Assembly: GCF_024808255.1 (NCBI RefSeq)
Contig: NZ_JANTYS010000001.1
Span: 186,001 to 250,000, forward strand
DNA length: 64,000 nucleotides
DNA from: Mucilaginibacter dorajii
GTDB taxonomy: Bacteria; Bacteroidota; Bacteroidia; Sphingobacteriales; Sphingobacteriaceae
Direction: 5' to 3'
In this document: piece by piece, positions 17,469 through 27,615 of the stretch
How positions within the stretch are numbered: the stretch's first letter is position 1
Layout of the letters: every line of letters begins with the position of its first letter
The notes under the pieces: model-generated
The model's input: only the letters and a program-made list of their open reading frames with translations
Database searches by the model: none
What the model was told of the DNA's origin: nothing
Program-made: the position numbers and the translations under genes

Positions 17469-18464
17469 ATGACCAGGAAAGATTTTCAGGAATTATTAAG
17501 AAAAGTAAATTCAGGTAAGGCCAGTCCCGAAGAGGAAAAGGCTTTGTTTGACTGGTATGCGGCTTTTGAACAGGAACCACTCCCCCCGGAGGCGCTGTTA
17601 ACAGCCTGGGAACAGAAGGAACTACTTGCAGACCTTCGTTCTAAAACCACATCTGCCCATGGTGTCAACAGAAGCTTATCGGTTGTTTACAAAATCGCGG
17701 CTACTATAGTGCTTGGTGGTTGTATGTTGTTAACCTGGCAATTCTATAACGGCCGTCAAAAAACAGTAGCGCTCGACTATGCTACGGTCCCAAAGGGAGC
17801 AAGGCGCAAGCTTGTACTTTCAGATAGCAGCATAGTTTGGCTTAATGCCGATAGCAAGCTGAGTTATCCGGAACATTTTGGTAATCACAGCAGGGAGATC
17901 ACGCTTTCGGGCGAGGCTTACTTTGAGATTAAACATGATGCTTCACGCCCTTTTACCGTGCATACCAACAATATTGATATCAGGGTATTAGGAACCGTAT
18001 TTGATGTTAAAGCTTACCCAAGTGATCCGCAGGTGGAGGCATCACTGATTCGTGGATCTGTACGGGTAACAATCAATAACGGCAGCCGGAGCGGGCAACA
18101 GGTGATGTTGCGCCCAAATCAAAAATTTGTTTTGTCGGATGTTTCTCAGGCAGACGGCAAAAAAGAAAATACCGCTGTTGATCCGCAAAATATGGTGAAG
18201 GAAACAGCTGCATCACAGTTAGTAAAAGAAACAGGTTGGCGAAACAATAGCCTGAGTTTTGAAAATGAGCGGCTTGCTGACCTGGCCCCCCGGTTGGAGC
18301 GGTGGTTTGATATAAAGTTTGTTATACAAAAACCTGAAATGAATAATTTAAGATTTACCGGTACGCTGGATAATGCCAGCCTTGAAACCGTTATGCAGGC
18401 TTTAATGCTAAGCGGGCATTTTAATTACAGGAAGGAGGGCGATAATACCATCGTAATTTACTAA
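17469..18464 (+). CDS. FecR-family anti-sigma factor
   Basis: This 331-aa protein has a cytoplasmic N-terminal part (about 1-75) that would bind the sigma factor, a single membrane helix (about 76-93: IAATIVLGGCMLLTW), and a periplasmic FecR domain (about 105-215: ATVPKGARRKLVLSDSSIVWLNADSKLSY, then GEAYFEI and VLGTVFDVKAY). The C-terminal DUF4974 part (about 255-331) ends in FNYRKEGDNTIVIY. This is the usual Bacteroidota layout. It should hold the sigma factor inactive until the STN domain of the downstream SusC signals. Confidence 0.93.
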   Translation: MTRKDFQELLRKVNSGKASPEEEKALFDWYAAFEQEPLPPEALLTAWEQKELLADLRSKTTSAHGVNRSLSVVYKIAATIVLGGCMLLTWQFYNGRQKTVALDYATVPKGARRKLVLSDSSIVWLNADSKLSYPEHFGNHSREITLSGEAYFEIKHDASRPFTVHTNNIDIRVLGTVFDVKAYPSDPQVEASLIRGSVRVTINNGSRSGQQVMLRPNQKFVLSDVSQADGKKENTAVDPQNMVKETAASQLVKETGWRNNSLSFENERLADLAPRLERWFDIKFVIQKPEMNNLRFTGTLDNASLETVMQALMLSGHFNYRKEGDNTIVIY

Positions 18465-18573
18465 TACAAAAAGAGGGAAATACCTTGAAGTACTTCCCCT
18501 GATTTTAATCAACAGGACCAGAGATCAATTGGCGTTGGAACCGGTCCCCTTTTTAACAAATCATTACAATATT

Positions 18574-21500
18574 ATGCAAAAAATCCGAAAGCCAGGCCGG
18601 AGTAGGTCCGCTATGGCTTCTAAAGTTCTTTTAATGACAAAATTGACGTTCGTGTTGATACTGGCCACCTATATGGAGGTATCGGCTAAAGTGTATGCTC
18701 AGGATAGTAAAATTACGATCTCTGTAGAAAATGCCAGCCTGGACAAGGCCCTCAAACTGATCGAGTCAAAATCAAAATATAAGTTTTTTTATAGTAACAA
18801 CCTTTTTCCTTCCGATAAAAAAATAACGGTGAAGGCGCAGGATATTACCGTGGCCGAAGTATTGAAGCAGATGTTGAATAATACAACATTGCATTACAAG
18901 CTATTAAATGATAACCTAATTGTGATTGCCGGTGCCGGCGACGCGGTAAACCCGGTTACTGTAAAAGGGCGCGTAACAGATGAAAAAGGAGCGCCTTTGC
19001 CCGGGGTAAGCATACGGATAAAGGGGAATACCGCAGGCGTATCCACTAATGCCGACGGTGATTTTCAATTAACTGCTAATGAAAATGCTACGCTTGTATT
19101 CAGCTTTATTGGTTTTAAAACCCAGGAGGTTAACATTGGCCAAAATCAGCTAGTAAACGTTAAATTGATACCCGATCAAAGCAGCCTGAATGAAGTATTG
19201 GTTGTAGGTTATGGCACCCAAAAACGCAGCGACATTACAGGAGCGGTAGCTTCGTTCAATGCTAAAAACGTAGAGGAAAAGCCTATTGACCGTGTGGAGC
19301 AAGCGCTGATAGGACAGATGCCCGGCGTACAGGTACGCCAGCAAACGGGGATGCCCGGAGCCGGTTTAAGTATCCTGGTGCGTGGTTCGGGTTCAATTAC
19401 AGCTGGAAACGAACCGCTTTACGTGCTCGACGGTTTTCCGTTGGATGTGGCCAGCCAAAGTTCAAACGGCGGATTCAGCAATAACCCCCTGGATGACCTT
19501 AACCCCAATGATATTGAAAGCATCCAGGTATTGAAGGATGCATCGGCAGCCGCTATTTACGGTTCAAGGGCTGCTAATGGCGTGGTGATCATCACCACGA
19601 AAAGAGGGCAGTCTGGCAAAGTGAAAATAAACCTTAACGCCAAATCGGGCATCAGCAAAGTGGCAAAAAAACTGGACTTGCTTAGCGCCAATGAATGGGT
19701 GGATATGGCGACTACCGTAGCCAATACAGCATGGGTAAATTCAGGTGCAGGTCGCACGGCAGATCAAACCAATGATCAACGTGCGGCGATATTAGGGCTG
19801 GCCGCTGGTACGGTTAACACCAGTTACATGACCGATCCGAGGTGGGCGCAGGCCGGTCATCCTGGCTTAACTTATGTAGATTGGCAGGATGAAGTGTACC
19901 GCAATGCTCCTTATCAAAACTATGAGCTGTCGGCAAGCGGCGGAAACGAAAATGTGAAGTACTTTATATCCGGCAATTATCTTAACCAAAATGGCACGCT
20001 GATCAATTCTAACTATGTCAATTACGGTTTAAGGGCAAATGTAGAAGCTAATGCCAGCAAAAAGCTGAAGTTTGGGATAAACCTTGCCCCAACCTATTCT
20101 ATAAACAACTCACCACCTGCCGAAGGCAAGGATAACCAGCTGATGAAACTGGCGCAAATGGTGCCCGTTGTTGAAAGTTCAACGGGGCTTAATACCGGTG
20201 CTTATGGTAATGCAACTTATACCTGGGCCAGCCCTAAGCTGATCAGCCCTTATGCATTTCTTAACACCGCCATTAATGAGGTTAAAACTTCAAGGCTTTT
20301 GGCATCGCTGTACGGCGAATACCAGATCATACCGGGCCTCGCTTTAAAGTCGACCGTAAATTATGATGGTGTAGACAGGAACAACAAGAAATACACATCT
20401 GACCAGGTTACCGTTGGGGCGGCGTCTTCGTTGCTTACCAATCCCGGCCTGTACTCAACAGGATCTTACGCTACGGTAAAAAAACAAAATTTCCTGAATG
20501 AGAATACCCTGAGTTTTGATAAAACTATAGCGCAGGATCATCACATATCAGCACTTGCAGGGGTATCATACAACATCGTTCACTACGAAACGGTAAGCCT
20601 TGCAACAGCAGGCGGTTTTGCAAACGACAATATTACCACGTTAAATAACGCTATTGCCAATGCTGCCGGCGTTACCTACACAGGTACCAATACCGAAAGT
20701 AACAATACCCTGTTCTCCTATTACAGCCGTTTGCAATATACTTATAAAGATAGGTACCTGTTATCAGGAACAGTAAGGCGCGACGCATCATCAAAATTCG
20801 GTTCTGCCAGCCGTTGGGGAACTTTCCCGTCGGCATCTGTGGGCTGGAGGGTATCGCAGGAATCTTTTTTACAAGATGTAAAACCGATCAATGATCTGAA
20901 ACTCCGCTTTAGCTGGGGCAAATCGGGCAATAACAATATAGGCGATTATAATTCTATCCCAACACTAACCAATGGCAATTACAGCTTTGGCGGCAACACG
21001 CCTGTGGCTGCTACAGGGCAGGTTGTTTCGGGCCTTGCCAACCCTAACCTGAAATGGGAAACCTCATCCACCTATAATGCCGGTTTGGACTTAAGCCTGC
21101 TAAACAGCCGCATCAATTTAACGGTGGATGCTTATCATAAAAAGAATAGCGACTTGCTGCTTAACCTGCCGGTATTGTCGGCCAGTGGTTTTAGTTCCAG
21201 CTTGCAAAACATTGGTGCGGTGGTTAATAAAGGCCTGGAGATTAGCTTGACTACCATTAATATTAAATCGGCGGCTTTTCAATGGTCAATGAATGCCAAT
21301 ATCGCCTTTAACAAAAATACCGTGACTGCTTTAGGGGCAGATCATGCGCCGATTGAGATAGCATCCGCCTATAGCGGCAGCAATGCGCCTTATTTGCTTA
21401 AGGAAGGTTTGCCTGCTTTTAGTTACTACGTAACCAAAGTAACCGGCATCCTTACAGCAGCTGATATTGCTAACCCGCAGGTGGCTAAGGTTAAGAATGA

Positions 21501-22101
21501 AACCGTTGGCGATCCCAAGTTCTTCGATGCCAATAACGACGGCGTGATCAGCGCTGCAGATAGGGTGGTGTACGGGCATCCAACGCCTAATTACACTTGG
21601 GGCTGGACCAATACTTTCAAATATCATGATTTTGATCTGAGCGTACTGGTATATGGTCAGCAAGGCGGTTCCATGTTATCGTACCTCGGCAGGGCTATCG
21701 ATTTTTCGGGCAGTACAACCGCAAACGTTTTAGGTATCTGGCGCGACAGATGGACACCCGATAACCAAAACTACAATGCTCCGCGCGGCAAATTTGGCTC
21801 AACCTATACGGTTCCTTACGTAACTTCCGATTGGATCTACTCTACCGATTTTATCCGTGTTCAGAATATCACTTTAGGTTACAATCTTAAAAAGTTGTTT
21901 AAGGATACGAAAGGGATAAGTGCCGCCAGAATCTATGTGTCGCTTGAAAATTATTTCGGACATGATAAATACAAAGGCGGTGTAAACCCAGAGGCACAAA
22001 ATACCAATGTAAGCGGCAACAGCAGCTACGCACTACCCGGCGATTACGGCGCTATGCCCTTAAGTAAAACCGCATCCTTAGGCGTTAACTTCAGCTTTTA
22101 A
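18574..22101 (+). CDS. SusC-like TonB-dependent receptor with STN domain
   Basis: This outer-membrane protein is about 1175 aa from ATG 18574; an upstream in-frame GTG-type extension to 18529 is not favoured. Domains in order are signal sequence, STN signalling domain (VENASLDKALKLIESKSKYKFFY... to NLIVIAG), carboxypeptidase-regulatory-like domain (VKGRVTDEKGAPLPGVSI), plug (DALQ-type region: RVEQALIGQMPGVQV, then ESIQVLKDASAAAIYGSRAANGVV), and a barrel ending SLGVNFSF. The STN domain ties it to the sigma/FecR pair just upstream. It should import rhamnogalacturonan-derived oligosaccharides with the SusD encoded 14 bp downstream. Confidence 0.95.
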   Translation: MQKIRKPGRSRSAMASKVLLMTKLTFVLILATYMEVSAKVYAQDSKITISVENASLDKALKLIESKSKYKFFYSNNLFPSDKKITVKAQDITVAEVLKQMLNNTTLHYKLLNDNLIVIAGAGDAVNPVTVKGRVTDEKGAPLPGVSIRIKGNTAGVSTNADGDFQLTANENATLVFSFIGFKTQEVNIGQNQLVNVKLIPDQSSLNEVLVVGYGTQKRSDITGAVASFNAKNVEEKPIDRVEQALIGQMPGVQVRQQTGMPGAGLSILVRGSGSITAGNEPLYVLDGFPLDVASQSSNGGFSNNPLDDLNPNDIESIQVLKDASAAAIYGSRAANGVVIITTKRGQSGKVKINLNAKSGISKVAKKLDLLSANEWVDMATTVANTAWVNSGAGRTADQTNDQRAAILGLAAGTVNTSYMTDPRWAQAGHPGLTYVDWQDEVYRNAPYQNYELSASGGNENVKYFISGNYLNQNGTLINSNYVNYGLRANVEANASKKLKFGINLAPTYSINNSPPAEGKDNQLMKLAQMVPVVESSTGLNTGAYGNATYTWASPKLISPYAFLNTAINEVKTSRLLASLYGEYQIIPGLALKSTVNYDGVDRNNKKYTSDQVTVGAASSLLTNPGLYSTGSYATVKKQNFLNENTLSFDKTIAQDHHISALAGVSYNIVHYETVSLATAGGFANDNITTLNNAIANAAGVTYTGTNTESNNTLFSYYSRLQYTYKDRYLLSGTVRRDASSKFGSASRWGTFPSASVGWRVSQESFLQDVKPINDLKLRFSWGKSGNNNIGDYNSIPTLTNGNYSFGGNTPVAATGQVVSGLANPNLKWETSSTYNAGLDLSLLNSRINLTVDAYHKKNSDLLLNLPVLSASGFSSSLQNIGAVVNKGLEISLTTINIKSAAFQWSMNANIAFNKNTVTALGADHAPIEIASAYSGSNAPYLLKEGLPAFSYYVTKVTGILTAADIANPQVAKVKNETVGDPKFFDANNDGVISAADRVVYGHPTPNYTWGWTNTFKYHDFDLSVLVYGQQGGSMLSYLGRAIDFSGSTTANVLGIWRDRWTPDNQNYNAPRGKFGSTYTVPYVTSDWIYSTDFIRVQNITLGYNLKKLFKDTKGISAARIYVSLENYFGHDKYKGGVNPEAQNTNVSGNSSYALPGDYGAMPLSKTASLGVNFSF

Positions 22102-22115
22102 CAAAGAACAGAACA

Positions 22116-23597
22116 ATGAAAAATAAGATATATATCCTGTTATTATTAGTAGCTGTGATAAGCAGCTGCAGTAAGCAACTGGACCAGCAGCCGGTATCAA
22201 ACCTGGCCACAACAAACTTTTTTACCAGTAACAACGATTTTCTACAGGGAGTGAATGGCGTTTATTCGCAGTTAAAATCCGTGCCTGATCAATTGCTTTG
22301 GCTCGGAGAGATGCGTAGCGATAATATCAATGCCGTATCTGACGGTAACCGCGATTGGGACGGCATCAATAACTTTTCGCCCAATATCACAACGGTTGCT
22401 TTTGTAACCAACGCCTGGAAAACCAATTTTAACGGAATTTTTAATGCCAATACCGTTTTGCAGGCATTAACTGATAAGGGTAGCGTGATAAACAACACCG
22501 CCCTCGTAACCCGTTACACGGCCGAATGCCGCTACCTGCGTGCTTTTTATTATTTCCAGTTACTGCGTTTGTTTGGTAAGGTTCCTGTTATTTCCACACC
22601 GCTAACAGCTACCGAAGTAAACAGCGTGGCCCGTGGTTCAATAACCGAAGTATATCAGCTGATACTTGATGACCTGCAATATGCTGTTGCCAATCTGCCT
22701 GCTTCTTATACCAGTGCCGATGTAGGCAGGGCAACTTCATATGCAGCAAAGGGGTTATTAGGTTTGGTTTACCTTACCCGTTCGGGGCCAAACTATGGTG
22801 TAGAAGGTCCCGGTTTAGCCAGTAATGAATATGATAAAGCATTAACACAGTTCAATGATATTATTGCCAGCAACCAATACAGTTTCCTGAGTGATTACAC
22901 CTCTATATTTTCATATAGTAATGAAGATAATAAAGAAGTGATTTTTGATGTGCAATATGCCAGCAGCATTAACGGGGCTGGTTTCCCGAGCGATCTGGCC
23001 CCGGTAGCTTACTGGACCAGTCTTGGCATTTCCAACACCTACGGTAACGGTTATGGTGCCAGCAGCTTTGGTGTCACCAATAATTTAAAAACATCGTACA
23101 CCGCAAGCGGAACGGATAAACGTTATGCGTTTAACGTGGCAACAACTTATACAAGCAGCCCTTTTATCAAAAAGTATATCGATATCACTAAAAAAGGCAC
23201 CAGCGGTACCGACTGGCCTATCAATTTTATCCTGCTTCGTTACACCGATATCCTGCTGATGAAAGCCGAGTGTATTCTGCATGGTGCTTCAGGCTCGCAG
23301 GTTGATGTGGATGGTATTGTGAACAAGGTGAGGGACAGGGCCGGTTTATCAGCGGTTTCTAATGTAACACTAAGCACTTTAATGGAAGAGCGCAGGCGAG
23401 AGTTTGCAGGCGAGGGTTCGCGCTGGAACGATCTGGTGAGGGAAGGGTTGGCAGTTGATGTGATGAATGCCTGGATCAAATCTGACGCGATAACTACCAT
23501 TAATCCTGTAGTGGCCAATTACGTTATTTACCCGGTTCCCGCATCTGAAATACAGACCAAGGCTGGTTTATATACACAAAACCCAGGGTATAATTGA
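22116..23597 (+). CDS. SusD/RagB-like glycan-binding lipoprotein
   Basis: This 493-aa protein has a lipoprotein signal (LLLLVAVISSCS, lipid Cys about residue 18). The SusD-like N-terminal TPR region includes ARYL-type helices (AECRYLRAFYYFQLLRLFGKVPVI). The RagB/SusD C-terminal region includes YTDILLMKAECIL and ERRREFAGEGSRWNDLVREG and ends YTQNPGYN. It forms the surface lid of the SusC transporter and captures oligosaccharides. It is in one operon with SusC (14-bp gap) and the CE12 gene (8-bp gap). Confidence 0.95.
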   Translation: MKNKIYILLLLVAVISSCSKQLDQQPVSNLATTNFFTSNNDFLQGVNGVYSQLKSVPDQLLWLGEMRSDNINAVSDGNRDWDGINNFSPNITTVAFVTNAWKTNFNGIFNANTVLQALTDKGSVINNTALVTRYTAECRYLRAFYYFQLLRLFGKVPVISTPLTATEVNSVARGSITEVYQLILDDLQYAVANLPASYTSADVGRATSYAAKGLLGLVYLTRSGPNYGVEGPGLASNEYDKALTQFNDIIASNQYSFLSDYTSIFSYSNEDNKEVIFDVQYASSINGAGFPSDLAPVAYWTSLGISNTYGNGYGASSFGVTNNLKTSYTASGTDKRYAFNVATTYTSSPFIKKYIDITKKGTSGTDWPINFILLRYTDILLMKAECILHGASGSQVDVDGIVNKVRDRAGLSAVSNVTLSTLMEERRREFAGEGSRWNDLVREGLAVDVMNAWIKSDAITTINPVVANYVIYPVPASEIQTKAGLYTQNPGYN

Positions 23598-23605
23598 TTT
23601 GAGCT

Positions 23606-24379
23606 ATGCTTGTCAAAAACATCACAAAAGCATTATTGCTGATGGTGGTTGCCGGGCTGGTAATGGAATTTTCCTTACCGGCGCGGCCGACCTTATACAT
23701 CATCGGGGATTCTACGGTGAAGAACACTAACCAGGTTAAATGGGGCTGGGGAACGCTGATCAGCGATTTTCTGGACACTACAAAGATTGAAATCAGCAAC
23801 CTGGCTATTCCCGGTAGAAGTACACGCACTTTTTTAAAAGAAGGCCGCTGGGCACATATTGATTCGCTTTTAAAGCCTGGGGATTATGTCATGATGCAGT
23901 TTGGCCATAATGAAGGCGCTGTTCCTGATACCTCGAAAGCAGGTTATCGTGGAGTGCTTAAAGGAACAGGTAAAGACAGCGTTTTGCTTAACTGGACTGA
24001 TGGAACCCATGAAATAGTGCATACCTATGGTTGGTACTTACGGAAATTTGTAAGAGCGGCAAAAGCCCATAAAGCAAACCCTATTATACTATCCATGATC
24101 CCACGAAATGAGTGGGCTGAAGGTAAAGTGATATTAGCTAATAAGGATTATGGCAAATGGGCTGCAGAGATAGCAAGGGAAGAGCAAATCCCTTTTATTG
24201 ACCTGAACGGGATAACCGCACGAAAGTACGATGCATTTGGCCCGGAACAGGTTAAAACATATTTCCCGGCAGATCATACCCATACCAACAGGGAAGGAGC
24301 GAGGATCAACGCCGAATCGATAGCAGATGGCATCCGGTTAATTCCTGGTCTCAAATTAAACGAGTTCCTAAAAAAGTGA
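23606..24379 (+). CDS. Rhamnogalacturonan acetylesterase (CE12-like SGNH hydrolase)
   Basis: This 257-aa secreted hydrolase carries the SGNH blocks: block I GDST (nucleophile Ser in IIGDSTVKN), Gly in GRSTRTF, block III GHNE, and block V DHTHTN supplying Asp and His. The order and the WGWG motif after block I are those of the YesT/RGAE family (CE12), which removes acetyl groups from GalA residues of rhamnogalacturonan I so the lyases can act. Position between SusD and the sulfatases in the PUL supports this. ATG 23606 follows SusD by 8 bp. Confidence 0.9.
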   Translation: MLVKNITKALLLMVVAGLVMEFSLPARPTLYIIGDSTVKNTNQVKWGWGTLISDFLDTTKIEISNLAIPGRSTRTFLKEGRWAHIDSLLKPGDYVMMQFGHNEGAVPDTSKAGYRGVLKGTGKDSVLLNWTDGTHEIVHTYGWYLRKFVRAAKAHKANPIILSMIPRNEWAEGKVILANKDYGKWAAEIAREEQIPFIDLNGITARKYDAFGPEQVKTYFPADHTHTNREGARINAESIADGIRLIPGLKLNEFLKK

Positions 24380-24398
24380 AGAACTTTAAAATCTATCT

Positions 24399-25841
24399 AT
24401 GAAAAATAGCATATCAGCGATTTTAAAAAAGCTATTCATTGTTATCGGCTTATTTACAGGTAGCCTGTCCTCCTTCGCCCAAAATAGCGCGCAACGGCCT
24501 AATGTGGTGCTGATCCTTTCGGATGATCATAGTTCGATTTTTATGGGCGCTTATGGAAATAAGGATGTGAAAACGCCGCATCTGGATCAGCTGGCCCAGG
24601 AGGGTATGCGGTTTACCAATGCATTTACCACTTCCCCGCAATGCACGCCGTCAAGAGCTTCGTTGATGACGGGCAGGGCACCGGTAGATATCCGGATGTC
24701 GAGATTTGCCAATACGTTGCCAAGGGATATCATCACTTATCCCGAAATATTAAGGAAAGCGGGTTATTATACCGGCATCTGCGGTCGTAATTATCATTTG
24801 GACGGTTCCGGTACCTCGCCCGAAACAGAGGCCGTTTTTAAAAAATACAATCTTCGTACGTTTAAGGATAGGGTAGATTATGTAAAGATAGGGGGCAATT
24901 TTACCGCCTTACCCGAAATGAAGGAGATCCTGGATCAGAAACCGCCAGATAAGCCTTTCTTTATCCAGGTAAGTTATAATGATCCGCATTATCCCTACAA
25001 TGCTTACACTTTTGAACCTGATTCATCTAAGATCAAAATGCCCGCGGGTATGGTTGATCTGCCGGAGGTACGCAAGCATGTTGCCGGACATATGGGTGAG
25101 ATCTCGAGAATGGATTCCTTAGCAGGCCAAGTAATAGCTGAGCTAAAAGCAAGGAAACTATATCAAAATACCATCATCATTTTTATGGGCGATAACGGCA
25201 GCGCAGTATTGAGAGGTAAAGGCACTCTGTATGATCTGGGTCTGCATGTGCCGCTTATTATTAAATGGGATGGGCATATTAAAGGTGGTTCGGTTTCCAA
25301 TACTTTGATCTCAGGCGAAGACATCGCGCCAACCATTTTGGATATGACCGGTGCTGCTGTTCCCCCGACATTTACGGGGAAAAGTTTCAAAGGTGCTTTC
25401 AACAATCCGTCTTTTGAAAACTATGATCACATTTATGCCGAGCGAGGCGCACATGGCACACGGCTTCCAAACTCTACTTTTGATTTCGACTTAAGTCGTA
25501 CTGTATTCTCCAAAAAATATAAACTTATCTATAACGCGTTATGGCAGCTTCCCTATACCCCGGTTGATTTTGATGAGGGCCCGGCATGGAAAAAGATCAA
25601 AGCACTTCACCAGGCTGGAAAGTTGGAGCAACCATATGAGCGGCTTTATTTTAACAATGGCAACGAGCGCCCCATGTTTGAGTTTTATGATCTTGAAAAA
25701 GATCCGCTCGAAATGAATAATCTCAACGATGACCCTGCCTATAAAGATGCGGAACATACCTACAAAACGTATCTGAACGAATGGATGATCCTCCAGCAGG
25801 ACTATATTCCATTGCCATTGCCTCCCGCGCCTGTTAAATAA
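24399..25841 (+). CDS. Sulfatase (S1 family)
   Basis: This 480-aa secreted sulfatase has a signal peptide (LFIVIGLFTGSLSSFAQ). Metal-binding residues appear in LILSDDH, and the formylglycine-forming signature is CTPSRASLMTGR with the modified Cys at about residue 82. The conserved late DNG motif is seen as FMGDNGS. The overall sequence resembles the heparan N-sulfatase-like branch (S1_8), but substrate specificity cannot be assigned. It follows the CE12 gene by 19 bp. The formylglycine must be made by a maturation enzyme that is not encoded in this window. It suggests that the target glycan carries sulfate esters. Confidence 0.9.
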   Translation: MKNSISAILKKLFIVIGLFTGSLSSFAQNSAQRPNVVLILSDDHSSIFMGAYGNKDVKTPHLDQLAQEGMRFTNAFTTSPQCTPSRASLMTGRAPVDIRMSRFANTLPRDIITYPEILRKAGYYTGICGRNYHLDGSGTSPETEAVFKKYNLRTFKDRVDYVKIGGNFTALPEMKEILDQKPPDKPFFIQVSYNDPHYPYNAYTFEPDSSKIKMPAGMVDLPEVRKHVAGHMGEISRMDSLAGQVIAELKARKLYQNTIIIFMGDNGSAVLRGKGTLYDLGLHVPLIIKWDGHIKGGSVSNTLISGEDIAPTILDMTGAAVPPTFTGKSFKGAFNNPSFENYDHIYAERGAHGTRLPNSTFDFDLSRTVFSKKYKLIYNALWQLPYTPVDFDEGPAWKKIKALHQAGKLEQPYERLYFNNGNERPMFEFYDLEKDPLEMNNLNDDPAYKDAEHTYKTYLNEWMILQQDYIPLPLPPAPVK

Positions 25842-25873
25842 AATATCTACTGATCAATGAAAAAATCATCCTT

Positions 25874-27253
25874 ATGAAAATTATAAAATACTTGTTGTTA
25901 TTGCTGCTGCTTGGCCGCTTTAACGCGATAGCCCAAACAACCCAACGCCCCAATATTGTTTTTATCCTGGCCGATGATTTAGGCTACGGCGATGTAGGAG
26001 CTTACGGGCAAACAAAAATACTGACCCCTAATATTGACCTGCTTGCAAAAGAAGGTACAAAATTCACCGATTTTTACGCCGGTGCGCCGGTTTGCTCTCC
26101 GTCAAGGGGCGTTTTACTTACCGGTAAACATACCGGCCATGCTACTATTCGCGGTAATATGACCATCAAAGGTGGCTTGCCGGGCGGTAAGGAAGGCAAA
26201 ACTATTTACCGTGCAGGTTTACTGCCGCAGGAGCAGACGATAGGAAATGTACTTAGTAATGCCGGGTACACCACCGGGCTTGTGGGCAAATGGCATGTGG
26301 ACGGCTTTGATACACTTGCAACTCCATTAGCCCACGGGTTCGATTATTTTTATGGGTGGCTGGTTGCCTATCCCCAAACTTACACCAGCACCTACTGGCC
26401 TGACCAATGGTACCGCAATGGGAAAGTAGTTCCCGTACCTGAAAATCAAAATGGACAGCATAAATATTATACAAGTGAGATCATTACCGACGATGCCATT
26501 AAATTTATAGATGGGCATAAGAATAATAAGAAGCCTTTTTTTGTTATGGTTAACCATTCCAACCCGCATTCGCCACTTGATGTACCACATAATACAATAT
26601 ATGAAGGGAAGGATTGGACAACTGACGAGAAAACTTATGCGGCCATGGTATCTTATCTCGATAATTCGGTAGGTAAGATCAGGAAGTACCTAATAGATAA
26701 TGGGCTTGACAAGAATACCATCGTGATATTTACATCAGATAATGGCCCCCGTTCTGAACCAACCAAATCACTAACTGCAGTAGCCGACTTTTTCCAGTCG
26801 AGTGGTCCGTTAAAAGGGTATAAGCGGGATGTTACCGAAGGAGGTATCCGGGAACCTTTCATTGTTTGGGGCAGTAAGCTGATCCAACAAGGTGCAACTT
26901 CGGCAACCCCAGGGTATTTTACAGATATTATGGCTACACTTGGAGGTATAGCCAAGGCTAAACCTGTGCTTAAAACAGATGGCATCGATCTTTTTCCATA
27001 CATACAAAACCCACAGTCCCAGCCAAAAGACAGGTTTTTATATTGGGAGTTTTTTGAAGGAGGATATGTTCAGGCTGTACGTTACGGCAAATGGAAAGCC
27101 ATTATAAAAGATGGTAAGCTATCGCTTTTTAATTTAAGTAAGGATATACATGAAGATGCTGATGTAGCCGCACAGCATCCGGAAATTGTAAAGCAGGTTA
27201 AGGGATACCTGCAGACTTGCAGAACTGAATCGCCCTATTGGCCGTTGAAGTAA
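25874..27253 (+). CDS. Sulfatase (S1 family, arylsulfatase-like)
   Basis: This 459-aa secreted sulfatase has a signal peptide ending near AIAQ. ADDLGYGDVGAYG holds metal ligands, CSPSRGVLLTGKHTGHATIRGN is the modification signature (Cys about residue 74), and TSDNGP is the later metal-site motif. It resembles the N-acetylgalactosamine-6-sulfatase/arylsulfatase branch and differs clearly from the preceding sulfatase, so the two probably act on different positions or sugars. It is the last gene of the PUL operon; no strong terminator is visible in the following 350 bp. Confidence 0.9.
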   Translation: MKIIKYLLLLLLLGRFNAIAQTTQRPNIVFILADDLGYGDVGAYGQTKILTPNIDLLAKEGTKFTDFYAGAPVCSPSRGVLLTGKHTGHATIRGNMTIKGGLPGGKEGKTIYRAGLLPQEQTIGNVLSNAGYTTGLVGKWHVDGFDTLATPLAHGFDYFYGWLVAYPQTYTSTYWPDQWYRNGKVVPVPENQNGQHKYYTSEIITDDAIKFIDGHKNNKKPFFVMVNHSNPHSPLDVPHNTIYEGKDWTTDEKTYAAMVSYLDNSVGKIRKYLIDNGLDKNTIVIFTSDNGPRSEPTKSLTAVADFFQSSGPLKGYKRDVTEGGIREPFIVWGSKLIQQGATSATPGYFTDIMATLGGIAKAKPVLKTDGIDLFPYIQNPQSQPKDRFLYWEFFEGGYVQAVRYGKWKAIIKDGKLSLFNLSKDIHEDADVAAQHPEIVKQVKGYLQTCRTESPYWPLK

Positions 27254-27615
27254 ACTAAAAGGTTTTTGTTGATGCCCAATGACGACTATCCGGACGGAAG
27301 TGTATTGAACGCGGTAATTTGTTATGAGTTTAAATAATATATTATAGAGACGTCAGGATTATCGACCAGGGTTAACCTTACATAAGATGTAGCTAGCCAA
27401 CGCAAACTTGTAAAAAAGTGTTTCAGAAATATTTTATTGGATATTTAGATATGTCACCCCTTACCGGTCTTGATCTTTCTAAATAGAGTTGCTTCTGTAG
27501 ATATTTGGTTGGAAAATCGCACAATTAGTATTGGGCAATAGCGCTCTAAATCACTCAAAACACGCATTTGGTCATAAGGTGGTTCGAATTCCGCACAGTC
27601 AGGGGGATCTAATAA
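27254..27615. other. Intergenic stretch after the first PUL
   Basis: No supported gene. A minus-strand open stretch of about 50 codons (27460-27605, containing DLERYCPILIVRF) is coding-like but has no start and no recognisable domain. Confidence 0.4.
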
